A stretch of DNA of 64,000 nt, taken from positions 496,001 to 560,000 of the forward strand of contig NZ_JACRSU010000002.1 of the NCBI RefSeq assembly GCF_014384785.1, given 5' to 3'. The position numbers and the translations under genes are program-made. Source of the DNA: Congzhengia minquanensis. GTDB taxonomy: Bacteria > Bacillota > Clostridia > UBA1381 > UBA9506. Numbering within the stretch: position 1 is the first letter of the stretch; every line of letters begins with the position of its first letter. Under the pieces are notes generated by a model that made no database searches, was not told where the DNA came from, and saw nothing but the letters and a program-made list of their open reading frames with translations. This document shows positions 18,257-27,648 of this stretch, one piece after another.

Positions 18257-18577
18257 ATAAAAAACAAGGTACAGTATACTCAAAAAGATATTGTAAACGA
18301 ATTATGTAAAGAAACAGGATATTCAAAATATGAAATTGAGAGAGTTTTAGAGGCTCTGGAATTTATCGTACAAGACAAACTTGGCGATAAAGATAATATA
18401 GTGGAAATCAAACCCTTTTCGGGATTGAGATTGTGTTCAGATGTTATATCCTCAAAGGATTATCATTCTAATTTGCGTTCATCGGGGTATATAGACCCTG
18501 AATACATAATACAGCTTTCCGCAGGGTTTACGGAACATTTTAAGAGAAAACTGCGGAAACTGCACAAAATGGTATAA
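18257..18577 (+). CDS. HU/IHF-like DNA-binding protein (YonN position), ATA start
   Basis: An open frame of ~106 codons reading KNKVQYTQKDIVNELCKETG, YSKYEIERVLEALEFIVQDKL, then a VEIKPFSGLRL segment and a basic end. The N-terminal helix pair and following strand pattern match HU-family nucleoid proteins, and SPbeta carries an HU-like gene (yonN) next to yonO. No ATG, GTG or TTG exists in the right place: TGA lies at 18248-18250 and GGAG at 18243-18246, so ATA at 18257 is the best start. It probably helps shape phage DNA or assists the polymerase. Confidence 0.65.
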   Translation: MKNKVQYTQKDIVNELCKETGYSKYEIERVLEALEFIVQDKLGDKDNIVEIKPFSGLRLCSDVISSKDYHSNLRSSGYIDPEYIIQLSAGFTEHFKRKLRKLHKMV

Positions 18578-18591
18578 TTCAATAAATAAAT

Positions 18592-19187
18592 ATACAAGAA
18601 TACTCTTTCTTATGGCGATGAATACCTCGGTGCAGAACGGCCAGTCACCGTGCCGAGATTGTACGTACAGCGAGATATTATATGATGGGATACTTTCACA
18701 TGGTATCTTCTGAAACATAGTGATATGTTTTGGATAGGTGGGAACCACCAAAGCTAAGTATAAGTGCAAAAAAATATTGCCGTAAAAAGTTACTGCCAGA
18801 TTGCCAACATAATAGACGCTGCTGTGCAGAATAATCTTGATGCCTATATGGGTGGAACCATGTAGGATTGTAGAGAAAATCCACTAAGTTGGTTGTGTCG
18901 TTGAATTGCAGAAATGCAGGTATAAAATCTGTTCAGTGTACAAGTAGCCCAAATCGACATTGAAACTATATTTTACTAATAGATTAAAAAAATAATAAGT
19001 TCTGAATGACGGGTGAAAGTTCAAAGTAACCAATCTTTGCTACAATTATTGCTTATGCAAACGACAAAGAAGTATTAGGGTAGCTCCCTTATGCTCAGCT
19101 TTGTTGAGTAGTGGCTGAATATTATGACGATATTTTGATGTAAGGCGAAGGCCTATTTTGTTGCCATAATAAAGAGTATTCTTGTAT
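18592..19187 (+). ncRNA. Large structured RNA, ROOL/GOLLD-like candidate
   Basis: A 596-nt region with no open frame, closed by a long terminal helix: 18592-18616 pairs with 19163-19187 at 24 of 25 positions. Inside are further hairpins, for example CTCGG...CCGAG around 18627-18658. An intrinsic terminator follows at 19240-19294. Size, closing helix and phage location fit the giant ornate RNAs (ROOL or GOLLD) that form multimeric cages; the exact class is inference and needs a covariance model. It lies between the HU-like and YonK-like genes on the sense strand. Confidence 0.65.
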
Positions 19188-19239
19188 TATTTTTATGTCT
19201 CATTAGTATTTTTTCTTATTTTTATATATTTTTTCTTCT

Positions 19240-19294
19240 GTTTGGTATGCTGGGTAAGATTCTTTTTTGTTCAGCGTACCAAACTTCTTTTTTT
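19240..19294 (+). terminator. Intrinsic terminator after the large RNA
   Basis: GTTTGGTATGCTG (19240-19252) pairs with CAGCGTACCAAAC (19272-19284) with one G.U, followed by TTCTTTTTTT. A strong rho-independent terminator that would end the structured RNA transcript. Confidence 0.85.
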
Positions 19295-19461
19295 ATTCAT
19301 TTATAGCAGAATAGTGTAAAAGAAGCACATAAGGCTCATTACCTTTTAGTCAAGATGCAAGTTCTTGTTCTGCAACCAAATGTGATATTTTCTGGCGCAT
19401 TTTCACACTAAAGAAAAGCGAATGCCTTTTGGCATAATTTTTTCAAGAAAGAGTGATATAA
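19295..19461 (+). other. Leader region with second hairpin
   Basis: No gene. AGTGTAAAA near 19314 can pair with TTTTCACACT near 19402, and ATGCC-TTTT-GGCAT near 19422-19435 is followed by a T-rich run, so it resembles a leader with an attenuator before the small genes at 19462 and 19658. Confidence 0.4.
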
Positions 19462-19635
19462 ACGAAAGAAATTTCTAAATATGAAGCTATGATGCTTAAA
19501 AAGAAGGGGTATAAATTTCACAAGCAGATTTTCAAAACTTATTCTAGGCATCCAAAATATTATTGTATCGAAACTCCAAATGTGTTAAACGATTTAACCA
19601 AATCTGGAGAACTCCCCGTATGTCACAAGCATTAG
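19462..19635 (+). CDS. Small basic protein with unclear start
   Basis: The open frame reads KEISKYEAMMLKKKGYKFHK and ends ...KSGELPVCHKH, about 50-57 residues. A stop at 19459-19461 limits it. The ribosome-binding site AAAGAG sits before ACG 19462; the first ATG (19489) has no such site. The start is therefore either ACG 19462, ATT 19471 or ATG 19489. Basic, with two His and Cys near the end; family unknown. Confidence 0.45.
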   Translation, partial: TKEISKYEAMMLKKKGYKFHKQIFKTYSRHPKYYCIETPNVLNDLTKSGELPVCHKH

Positions 19636-19657
19636 GTAAGGAAAGGATTGATAAAAG

Positions 19658-19876
19658 ATAGCTAAAGAACTTACTTATAGAAAATCCACATGCGTTGCAT
19701 TAAAAGCTATTGGAATGATTGATGTTGAACATGGTGTTATTACAATTGAAGGTAAAGATTTAAAAATATGTGATCTTTTAAAAGATTTCACTGGTTTAGA
19801 CGTTGAATTATCATGTAAGGTTAAAACTGACGAAGATTTAGTGATTGACAGCCGCAATATAAACGATAATGAATAA
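19658..19876 (+). CDS. YonK-like small protein, ATA start
   Basis: About 72 residues reading AKELTYRKSTCVALKAIGMI and EGKDLKICDLLKDFTGLDVE, ending IDSRNINDNE. A stop lies two codons upstream, and AAGGAAAGG is 10 bases before ATA 19658, leaving ATA as start. Position just before the phosphoesterase and the 'DLLKDFxGxxV' pattern recall YonK of SPbeta, a small helical bundle protein. The match is by memory and pattern, so moderate only. Its stop overlaps the next possible ATG (19869). Confidence 0.55.
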   Translation: MAKELTYRKSTCVALKAIGMIDVEHGVITIEGKDLKICDLLKDFTGLDVELSCKVKTDEDLVIDSRNINDNE

Positions 19877-21098
19877 GGCGGTGAGTAATATTATTGATGT
19901 ACATAGATTAGAAAACGAAAACGAAGAAAGTTTCATTTGGAGGTTGGGACAAGCAAAAGATTCTGGTCTGTTAGATATTGATTGGAATGGTGTTGCAGAT
20001 TTAATAAATAGAGAATTTAGAGAAGATGAATCTCAATATCGGACGGAAGCAGCTTACAGAAAATGTTATCAACAGGCAAAAAGATTTTTTGAAGCTGGTG
20101 TATTTAATGAATTGAGTGAAGATAAATATTTTAACGAATTGCAAATTCAGAAGCAGTCTCTTGAAAAAGAAAAGGTGAAAACAAGAGATGAACGCAATGA
20201 ATTAAAACGCATTCTTCGTGAAGAAGCTCGTAAGGAAAGTTACAAAGAACAGATTCTACGAAGTATTTCTGAATATCAGACTACTCCTCTATCCTATGAT
20301 GAATCTAAACAGTTTACTGGCATTTTAAAGACGGATAATGATATTATATGCACGTTTTTTGATGTTCATACCGGATTAGAAGTTGATAATTATTTCAATA
20401 CTTTTAACGAAAATGTGCTTCGCAGTAGAATAAATCGGTATCTTGATAAAATTTTGGAAGTTCAGTTAAGACATAGTTCTGAAAATATAAACATCATACT
20501 CTCGGAACTTGTGAGTGGAGTTATCCACTTAGCTTTGAGGATTGAAAACAACCAAAATTTAATTGAACAGTTCTTGACCATTACTGATTACATATCACAA
20601 TTTTTATCAGAATTAAGTTATCATTTTGAAAATGTAAACGTATTTGTTTGTCCTGGAAACCACTCAAGGTTACATGAAAAGAAAGAAAATAATATGAGAG
20701 GCGAGAATATGGATTTACTCGCTATTCCATATTTACAAGCAAAATTACAGAATTTTAGAAATGTAAAATTCCACGAAAATACAATTGACTCTTCTATTGC
20801 TATATTTAGTGTACGAGGACAGAAAATTTTCAGTGTACATGGTGACAAAGATGAATTAAATACCATAGTTCAGAAGTTAACTATGTATGTTGGTATGAAA
20901 CCAGACATCATTTACACCGGCCATCGTCACACTAATGCAATGATGACTTCATATGATACAAAGGTAATTCAAGCAGGATGTTTTTCAGGTGGAGCTGATG
21001 AATACTGTATGGATAAGAGATTGAGAAATCGCCCAGAGCAGATTATATCTGTCATTACTGACAATGGCTTGGATTGTATTTATGATGTTAAGTTATAA
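19869..21098 (+). CDS. Calcineurin-like phosphoesterase (YonJ-like)
   Basis: About 400 residues. The N-terminal ~120 residues are helical and charged (coiled-coil-like). The C-terminal domain has the metallophosphoesterase signature: DVHTGLEVDN (metal Asp/His), VCPGNHSRLHEK (the GNHxR motif), SVHGDKDE and YTGHRHTNAM (the GHxH motif). It occupies the YonJ place in SPbeta-like phages. ATG 19869 overlaps the upstream stop but lacks a ribosome-binding site; AAGGCGGTGAG instead points to ATT 19890. Substrate unknown. Confidence 0.85.
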   Translation: MNKAVSNIIDVHRLENENEESFIWRLGQAKDSGLLDIDWNGVADLINREFREDESQYRTEAAYRKCYQQAKRFFEAGVFNELSEDKYFNELQIQKQSLEKEKVKTRDERNELKRILREEARKESYKEQILRSISEYQTTPLSYDESKQFTGILKTDNDIICTFFDVHTGLEVDNYFNTFNENVLRSRINRYLDKILEVQLRHSSENINIILSELVSGVIHLALRIENNQNLIEQFLTITDYISQFLSELSYHFENVNVFVCPGNHSRLHEKKENNMRGENMDLLAIPYLQAKLQNFRNVKFHENTIDSSIAIFSVRGQKIFSVHGDKDELNTIVQKLTMYVGMKPDIIYTGHRHTNAMMTSYDTKVIQAGCFSGGADEYCMDKRLRNRPEQIISVITDNGLDCIYDVKL

Positions 21099-21178
21099 TA
21101 AAATAGAGGTAAATTATATGAATATAACATGAAATTAAACTAAATATAAATTTAGGAGAATAGAAGGAGGGACAAGGT

Positions 21179-21406
21179 TTGCCTGGAATATGTACGCGTT
21201 GTGGAGATAGTCCTAATGTTGGACTAATGGAATTTTGTTGCGATGAATTGTCAGAGGTAAATTGTGCTCCCACAATGACAAAAAGGGGAACTGGTTCATT
21301 TGCAAAATACAAGGAGTTCGCCCCTATGGGAAGCACATTAATTTGTCGTAACGAAGGTGATATTAAAGTATATATGCTGTTTTCATCTGGATGGCAGGAA
21401 CTATAA
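21179..21406 (+). CDS. Small cysteine-containing virion-region protein
   Basis: A 75-residue protein (MPGICTRCGDSPNVGLMEFCCDEL...) with TTG start behind AAGGAGGG. It has a CxxC and an adjacent CC, then a glycine-rich second half ending FSSGWQEL, which recalls small tail-fibre accessory proteins. It precedes two fibre-like genes in the same operon. Confidence 0.5.
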   Translation: MPGICTRCGDSPNVGLMEFCCDELSEVNCAPTMTKRGTGSFAKYKEFAPMGSTLICRNEGDIKVYMLFSSGWQEL

Positions 21407-21415
21407 ATAAGGAGG

Positions 21416-22033
21416 GTGAGAATTAATTATATTATGGATATGACGCTTTATGCTCTTCTTATGAAAAAGATAAAAGAAATAAATGATATTGTAAGCACTA
21501 TACCAAATCCATTGGTTTACCGTGGAAGTATTGCAAATATAGATGAATTACCGGCTTCTCCAAAAGTTGGAGATATGTATAACATAGAAACAAAATCAAT
21601 ATATGGTGAACCGGGGATGAATGTCGCATGGAATGGTGATAATTGGGATACCCTCGGTGCAGCAATAGATATGAGCAATTTTTATACTAAAACTGAAAGT
21701 GATGTAAAGTTTGGTTATCATGCACCTGAGATATTGGATGCAACCGGCGACACAATTAGTTGGGATGTTTCTACATCAGATAATGCTTCTGTTACTTTGA
21801 CAGGAACAAAAGTAATTACAATTACAAATGGACAAGAAGGTAAAGTAATTTCGATTTCTTGTTATGGTGGAACTTTAGATTTTTCAGATACTACACAATA
21901 TAACAAATCTACTGTTTTAAGTTATTTACAGCCTATAGTGGAGTATGAACATATTACATACACTCTTATTTATAATAATGGCAAATGGGATGTAACTGCT
22001 TGTATATTTGCGGGAGGTTCAGCAAATGTTTAG
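21416..22033 (+). CDS. Tail-fibre-associated protein
   Basis: About 200 residues. The segment YRGSIANIDELPASPKVGDMYNI...NVAWNGDNWDTLGAAID is the short repeat domain found in phage fibre and baseplate proteins ('VGDVYNV...GxNYVWNGxxWDxLG'). The C-terminal part is beta-rich. The listed GTG (21416) overlaps the ribosome-binding site GGAGGG; ATT 21422 or ATG 21434 are the alternatives. The end overlaps the next gene by 8 bases. Confidence 0.65.
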   Translation: MRINYIMDMTLYALLMKKIKEINDIVSTIPNPLVYRGSIANIDELPASPKVGDMYNIETKSIYGEPGMNVAWNGDNWDTLGAAIDMSNFYTKTESDVKFGYHAPEILDATGDTISWDVSTSDNASVTLTGTKVITITNGQEGKVISISCYGGTLDFSDTTQYNKSTVLSYLQPIVEYEHITYTLIYNNGKWDVTACIFAGGSANV

Positions 22034-24668
22034 AAAGCAATTTCAATTTGTTGACACACTGCCGACATATACTGAAAGAAATTCTGCAATAAGAAATTTA
22101 CATATGGCAGATACAATTAACGGGGAAGTTGATTTTCTTAAAATTACAGGTGATAGCTGGCAGTTAAAGCAAAAACAGGGTAATAACTTATTAGATATGA
22201 GTGTGTTGACTAATGAGAATGGGAATATTAATTCTAAATTTTCAATAGCATCAAACATTAACAAGATTAATGTTGTGGAAGGAAAAAAATACCTTTTAAT
22301 TACAAACGGTGTTAATAATAGCTCTAATTCTTACTCTTCAATATATTTTGGTGAAGATGATTTAAGTTATCCTAATGAAAGTACATATGTACTCGGTACT
22401 GGTATGTCATATAAAGCATTTGAAATGTCAACGGGAAAACGAAGTATTTTAACAGCAACTAAAACGTGTACTTTAACAAAAATTATTGTGCATGGAGAAG
22501 AAGATGTTATAGATGCTTATACTGTAAGTGAGTTTGGCCTATTTGAATATAATGACGAAGCTATAGATAGTATTGCATATGAGCCTTTTCAGCCTACTAT
22601 GCCATCGTCAGAACTCCCATCGGAAATTTATAATGTAAACGGCAAACTGATTAGTAGCAGTTTTGTTAATCTTCCAGTGCTTCGTTCTATTCGTGATAAT
22701 GATGGAAATATTGTGGAACAAGACACGTTGTATGTTGATAGATTGGCTGAAAGAGCTTGGATAAAAAGAAATATACAGGAAATTGAGCTTGATGGGGTAA
22801 CGTTAGGATATTGTTTAAATAATGTTCAGAAATATCTAAATGATGTTATAATGTTTGATTGTTATACAATGGATGTATATAGTGCCAAAAATGGTGCGCC
22901 AGTAATAAGTAATTATTTTAATTATGAGTATGAAGGATGGGTAAGCAATAATGAATGTATCTTTTGGCACGGCAGTTTAAATAGTCACTTTTATATTTCA
23001 TTATTGAAAACATTATTAACTAAATACGGATACGATGGCGAAACTGATGCATCAGCTCTTGATGCTGGAAACGCTTGGTTACAAGACATGTACGACAAAG
23101 AAAATCCGGTTAAAGTAATGTTTGTGCGACAAACACCAGTAACAGAATTGCTTGATTACTCAGACTATATACTTAAAACATCTCAGTATGAAACGAGCTT
23201 TTATTTTGATGACATTGAAGAACATTTGCAGCCAAATATCAGTGTTGAAACCAAAGTACTAGTAAATAGAAATAATACAAAATTGTATGGAGTTCGATTT
23301 GATGGTGCGTTAAATAGCGGGGATACTGTACATCGTTTATATGATGCTGCGGGTTTAGTCGCAAACGTTGGGACGGATACTGAAACTGCTATAAACGATT
23401 TTGATAATATATATCCTTGGAGTGAAAGAAAACGCTGTTGCGGATATTTTAACGAATATGGAAATTTTGTCGTTAATGCTTATGAAGGTGAACGTGATTA
23501 TGTAACAGACGGAAGTAATGGTGAAGTTTGGGTTGAAACACCGTTATTCTATTACAAACATATATACGGAGATGATGATAGTGAAGAAATTGTTATTTCA
23601 GCGCACCCAATAAGTGGTTTTGAACCCTCCCCTATACATATAAGCGAAGATGGCACATTATTACAAAAGGCATATACAGCGGCTTACCCTATGGGCATCG
23701 TTGATGGTTTGCCAACTTCAAGAAGCGGGGTTTATACCCCTGTTATGTCATTGAATAATGGTATGACAAACGCGCGTTTAATGGGTGAACGATACACTAC
23801 TACTACAATGGCTGAACAATACACAAAATGCCTTCTTATGTGGGTAGAATTTGCAACGCGGGATATTCAAACAAAAATGAATGGGTGTTCTTCTCTTTCG
23901 TATAGTGCGAGTCATACCGCAGTTGTTGCAGAAGACACGGCAAACCGCATTATTATTTCAAACGTAAATGCTGCGGCGTATGTTGTCGGACAGGGAATTG
24001 CAATCGGTACATCGCTCGGAAGTACAAACGTCGCAAATAATAGAACGGTTACCGCGATAGATGTTTACGACGACAGCAACAGTGCAATTACATTCGACGG
24101 CGACCCCGTAAATATAGCGGTTGGAAATGTCGTATTTGCGATTGCGTGGAAAACAGGAAGTTGTGACGGCGTTTTATCTTCTTCCGGTTCGTATATATCA
24201 AATACAAGCGGAAAATATACTTGTATTTATCGCGGCGAAGAAACACCGTTTGGAAATGCTTATGAATGGATTTCCGACGTTCTTTTCAAAAGAGAGGGCA
24301 GCGGAACAACCGAAGACCCGTACACATACGATATTTACTTCTTGCCTGACGCTACCAAATACAGCAGCGGCAACATAACGGACGATTATGTAAACGCGAA
24401 TTTTCAATTACCAACGGCCGACGGGTATGTTAAAAAGTTTGGGTATGATGAACGCTTCCCGTTCCTTCGTATTCCTTCGGAAATTGGCGCTTCGACATCG
24501 ACGTATTATGCTGATTATTACTATTATCCACGTGGCGCGCTTTGCGCGGCGCATGTCGGCGGCTATTGGTACGATGGGGTTGCTTGCGGGCCGTGTTATT
24601 GGTTTTGCAACTATGCGCCTTCTTATGCGCATGTCACTCGCCGCGCGCGTCTTTCATATCATCGTTAA
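22026..24668 (+). CDS. Large tail fibre / receptor-binding protein with lectin-like variable C-terminus
   Basis: About 880 residues. Start ATG 22026 follows GGGAGGTTC; the upstream ATG would include this site. The N-terminus is fibre-like; residues ~610-880 have an FGE-sulfatase/C-type-lectin-like pattern (TPFGNAYEWISDV, then KKFGYDERFPFLRIPSEIG) that ends in a Tyr/Cys/Gly/His-rich tract (YYADYYYYPRGALC..., ending RARLSYHR). That ending resembles variable regions of diversity-generating retroelement targets. The last ~750 bases are visibly richer in GC and CG than the rest, suggesting an acquired module. No reverse transcriptase or template copy is in this window. Confidence 0.7.
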   Translation: MFRKQFQFVDTLPTYTERNSAIRNLHMADTINGEVDFLKITGDSWQLKQKQGNNLLDMSVLTNENGNINSKFSIASNINKINVVEGKKYLLITNGVNNSSNSYSSIYFGEDDLSYPNESTYVLGTGMSYKAFEMSTGKRSILTATKTCTLTKIIVHGEEDVIDAYTVSEFGLFEYNDEAIDSIAYEPFQPTMPSSELPSEIYNVNGKLISSSFVNLPVLRSIRDNDGNIVEQDTLYVDRLAERAWIKRNIQEIELDGVTLGYCLNNVQKYLNDVIMFDCYTMDVYSAKNGAPVISNYFNYEYEGWVSNNECIFWHGSLNSHFYISLLKTLLTKYGYDGETDASALDAGNAWLQDMYDKENPVKVMFVRQTPVTELLDYSDYILKTSQYETSFYFDDIEEHLQPNISVETKVLVNRNNTKLYGVRFDGALNSGDTVHRLYDAAGLVANVGTDTETAINDFDNIYPWSERKRCCGYFNEYGNFVVNAYEGERDYVTDGSNGEVWVETPLFYYKHIYGDDDSEEIVISAHPISGFEPSPIHISEDGTLLQKAYTAAYPMGIVDGLPTSRSGVYTPVMSLNNGMTNARLMGERYTTTTMAEQYTKCLLMWVEFATRDIQTKMNGCSSLSYSASHTAVVAEDTANRIIISNVNAAAYVVGQGIAIGTSLGSTNVANNRTVTAIDVYDDSNSAITFDGDPVNIAVGNVVFAIAWKTGSCDGVLSSSGSYISNTSGKYTCIYRGEETPFGNAYEWISDVLFKREGSGTTEDPYTYDIYFLPDATKYSSGNITDDYVNANFQLPTADGYVKKFGYDERFPFLRIPSEIGASTSTYYADYYYYPRGALCAAHVGGYWYDGVACGPCYWFCNYAPSYAHVTRRARLSYHR

Positions 24669-24691
24669 ATTAACTTAATTATTGGACTATA

Positions 24692-24725
24692 AAGACACTG
24701 CTATTTCCTAGTGGTGTCTTTTTTT
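24692..24725 (+). terminator. Intrinsic terminator after the fibre gene
   Basis: AAGACAC (24692-24698) pairs with GTGTCTT (24714-24720) and is followed by a T run. It separates the fibre operon from the packaging genes. Confidence 0.8.
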
Positions 24726-24753
24726 GTATTAAAACAAAGGAGGTGGCATTTCT

Positions 24754-25911
24754 TTGCCGAAAAGATCGCATAAAAATGATAAGGTGGCAAAGAAGATTTG
24801 CCCTATATGTAAGAAAGAGAAACCCTTAAAGTCTGGATTTTATAAAAGTTCTTCCCCACTTTACCAAGCGGATGGTTGTGTCCCTATTTGTACTGCTTGT
24901 GTAAAAAATGGAATTGTAAATGAAGATGGCACGATAAATAAAAATAAAATGAAAAACATGTGTCAGCGACTTGATAAGCCTTTATATTGGGATGATTTAG
25001 AGTCTGGATACTCTCAATATAAAAAAGAACACAGTTTTTTATCTGATGATGAAATTGCTAAAAAAGGCAAGGAAATTGTGGCCTTATACTTCAAAAATGT
25101 TATGTTAAGGCAAACAAGAAATAAAAATTTTGCTGAATCGGAAAAAGACGGTTATATTCACAATAACAGCAATGTTACAAAAGCCGAAAAAGACCGTATT
25201 GCAAAAAAATATATGGGGGCAAGTGCTGAAGATATTGCAAGCAAAGAACAGACTACACATCACCCCATTGAAGAAAAGCCTATAAGGTCGGATGATTCGG
25301 AGTTTAATGTTACTCAGGACATGATAAATCTTTTTGGAGAAGGTTATACGAGAACAGAATATAAACATATGCATCGTAAATACAACGACATAAAAATGAA
25401 TTATTCTATTCAAACGAATCTTCACCAAGAAGCTCTTGTTACTTATGTTAGATTTAAAGTTAAAGAAGAACTTGCAACTGCAAAAGGAGATGTTCAAGAA
25501 GCACAAAAATGGTGGGCAGCAGCACAAGATGCGGCGGATAAGGCCAAATTAACACCTAAACAACTTACACAAGCAGATTTGCAGGGTGGTATAAATAGTT
25601 TTTCAGAAATTTTTAAAGCGGTAGAACAAGCTATAGATGTAATACCTATTTTACCTCAGTTTAAATTTAGACCTAATGATGCATTAGATTTTAACATATG
25701 GTGTTATATTAATTATGCAAGAGAGTTACAAGGTTTACCGCAATGCGAATATGAGGATGTGTACAAGTTCTACGACAAGAAAAAGCAAGAATATATAGAG
25801 CAGTATGGTGATCCATACGGAATATTTGATGATGATCCAACAGAAAAAAACAGGCCAAGCATTGAAAAATTTATAGTTTTACCTAAAGATTACAAAGATG
25901 GTGATGATTAA
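24754..25911 (+). CDS. Zinc-finger packaging protein, candidate small terminase
   Basis: A 385-residue protein with TTG start after GGAGGTGG. It opens with a four-Cys zinc module (CPICKKEKPLKSGFY ... CVPICTACVKNG). The middle is charged and helical, and the C-terminal ~100 residues (FKFRPNDALDFNIWCYINYARELQG) end in an acidic tail. Placed directly before the large terminase and after a terminator, it is the best candidate for the small terminase subunit that recognises phage DNA. I do not see a classical small-terminase signature, so the role is inferred from position. Confidence 0.5.
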   Translation: MPKRSHKNDKVAKKICPICKKEKPLKSGFYKSSSPLYQADGCVPICTACVKNGIVNEDGTINKNKMKNMCQRLDKPLYWDDLESGYSQYKKEHSFLSDDEIAKKGKEIVALYFKNVMLRQTRNKNFAESEKDGYIHNNSNVTKAEKDRIAKKYMGASAEDIASKEQTTHHPIEEKPIRSDDSEFNVTQDMINLFGEGYTRTEYKHMHRKYNDIKMNYSIQTNLHQEALVTYVRFKVKEELATAKGDVQEAQKWWAAAQDAADKAKLTPKQLTQADLQGGINSFSEIFKAVEQAIDVIPILPQFKFRPNDALDFNIWCYINYARELQGLPQCEYEDVYKFYDKKKQEYIEQYGDPYGIFDDDPTEKNRPSIEKFIVLPKDYKDGDD

Positions 25912-25973
25912 GGGGTGGTCGGCAAGAAGATATAATAAATGGACTAGCCTATTAGAGGGGGTGAGGCCAAACC

Positions 25974-27627
25974 ATGACTAAAGAACAAATTATTGCTTTA
26001 CAGGACGACTCTGTTTTTGGAAAGAATCTATATAAATATGTTAAGTTTTGCTCTTGGTGTCGTTGGTTTCCCTGATTTATTTCTCGACTTAATTAAACCT
26101 AAAACTGGTGGTATTAATTTACATTCTGACCAAAGAGTGTATTTACGTTGCATTATGAGGTTTGTTGCTATGTATGGGGTCTTCCCCAGAGGATATGGTA
26201 AAACATACGATGAGGTTCTTGGTATGGATCTTGTGGCTATATTTTTCCCAGATATTGATCTTGCAATGACAGCACAAACCAAAGAAAATGCTGCTGAGTT
26301 AATAAAAGATAAACATACGGAAATAATGAAGCATTTTCCTATATTACAAAATGAAATAGAGGGGAAAGAAAAGTTCTCTAAGGGAGATGCGGAAATAAAC
26401 TGGAAATCAGGCGCAAAAATTGATAATCTTGCAAACGCGCAGACAAGTAAAGGACAAAGACGAAAAAGAATAAATATTGAGGAGTCTGCACTTTTAAATG
26501 ACGAATTATTTCAAGATGCTTTAAAGCCTATTGTTGAGGTTCCTAGATATACTATTGGAAGACTTGGTGTTGTTGATCCTTGTGAATTAAACCAGCAAAT
26601 AAATTTCTTTACAACCTCTGGTTTTAGAGGAAGTGATGAATATGAAAGAAACATAAAGATGTTAAATGACATGATACAGCTACGTGGAGAAATCGTGCTT
26701 GGGTCTTCTTGGTTTTTGCCCTGTTGGTATGGTAGAGGTTCAACTAAAAGTCAAATTTTAAAAAAGAAGAAAGAAATGTCCCCTATTGCATTCGCACAAA
26801 ATTATGAATCAAAATGGGTTGGTTGTAGTGATGGCGCATTGGTGGATATAAATAAATTAATGATTTGTCGTTCTCTTGTTTCTGTTCAAAACAAAGCCAT
26901 GAACGATGAAGAAGAATTTTATTTAGGTGTTGATGTTGCAAGGTCTCAAAACTCTAGCAATAATCAGTCGTCTGTTTCTGTAGCAAAAGTTATAAGAACC
27001 AAAGATAAAACAAAAATTATCACTATTGATATAGTAAACATCATTAACATTCCTAACATTTTAAATTTTACAGCTCAAGCTTGTAGAATTAAGCAAATTC
27101 AACGAGTTTATAATGCAAGAGGTGTAGTTGTTGATGGTAACGGGCTTGGTGCAGGTCTGATTGATGAATTATTAAAGGAAAGCTTTGATCCTATAACCAA
27201 AGAACCATTAGGTTGTTGGGATACTATTAACGATGACAATCAACCAGAAGTTCAGGATGCAATTAAAATTGTTTATAACTTAAAAGCACAAACTGCTCAA
27301 AGTAAAATTGTAACTACGTTTATAGATATGGTTGACAGTGGAAAATTACGACTTCTTCAAAAAAGAGGAATAAATGATTTTACAGAAAAAGAAAATGACA
27401 ACTTTATTGATAGTGTTGCTCCATTTTTAGAAACGGATGCATTTTTTGAAGAAACCGCAAATTTGAAATTAAAACATTTGCCAAATGGTGGGGTTACATT
27501 AGAAAAAGTTGTAAAAAAGTTAGATAAAGACCGTGTATCTGCAACAATATATGTGCTTTGGTTTATAAATGAATTTTGTAGAGATATATATAATAACTCA
27601 GACTATGATTTCGATTTTGATATTTAG
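25974..27627 (+). CDS. Large terminase subunit, with +1 shift at CCC TGA
   Basis: ATPase/nuclease that packages DNA into the prohead. Residues: FPRGYGKT Walker A (~69-76), RINIEESALL Walker B (~165), nuclease aspartates in GVDVARSQN (~320) and VVDGNGLG. The natural start is ATG 25974 (after GGGGGTGAGG), reading MTKEQIIALQDDSVF...FCSWCRWFP, then TGA at 26073. The conserved continuation PDLFLDLIKPKTGG is in the +1 frame, which runs to 27627. The junction is TTT CCC TGA: slipping one base at CCC (to CCT) restores ...CRWFPDLFL.... This is either programmed frameshifting, a mutation or a sequencing error. Confidence 0.87.
26067..26075 (+). other. Candidate +1 frameshift site TTT CCC TGA
   Basis: The zero frame ends at TGA 26073-26075 immediately after CCC; the +1 frame reads CCT GAT. 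Proline CCC next to a stop is a known kind of +1 slip site (from memory, used in Listeria phage PSA structural genes). Confidence 0.5.
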
Positions 27628-27648
27628 AGAAAGGAGGGACAGTGCAAT

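Noticed and set aside
18479-18884. Minus-strand frames in the 18.5-18.9 kb region as genes
   Set aside because: They lie within the closed-stem structured RNA and lack ribosome-binding sites and protein-like composition.
22026-24668. Complete diversity-generating retroelement
   Set aside because: No reverse transcriptase, accessory gene or template repeat in the window; only the target-like C-terminus is seen.
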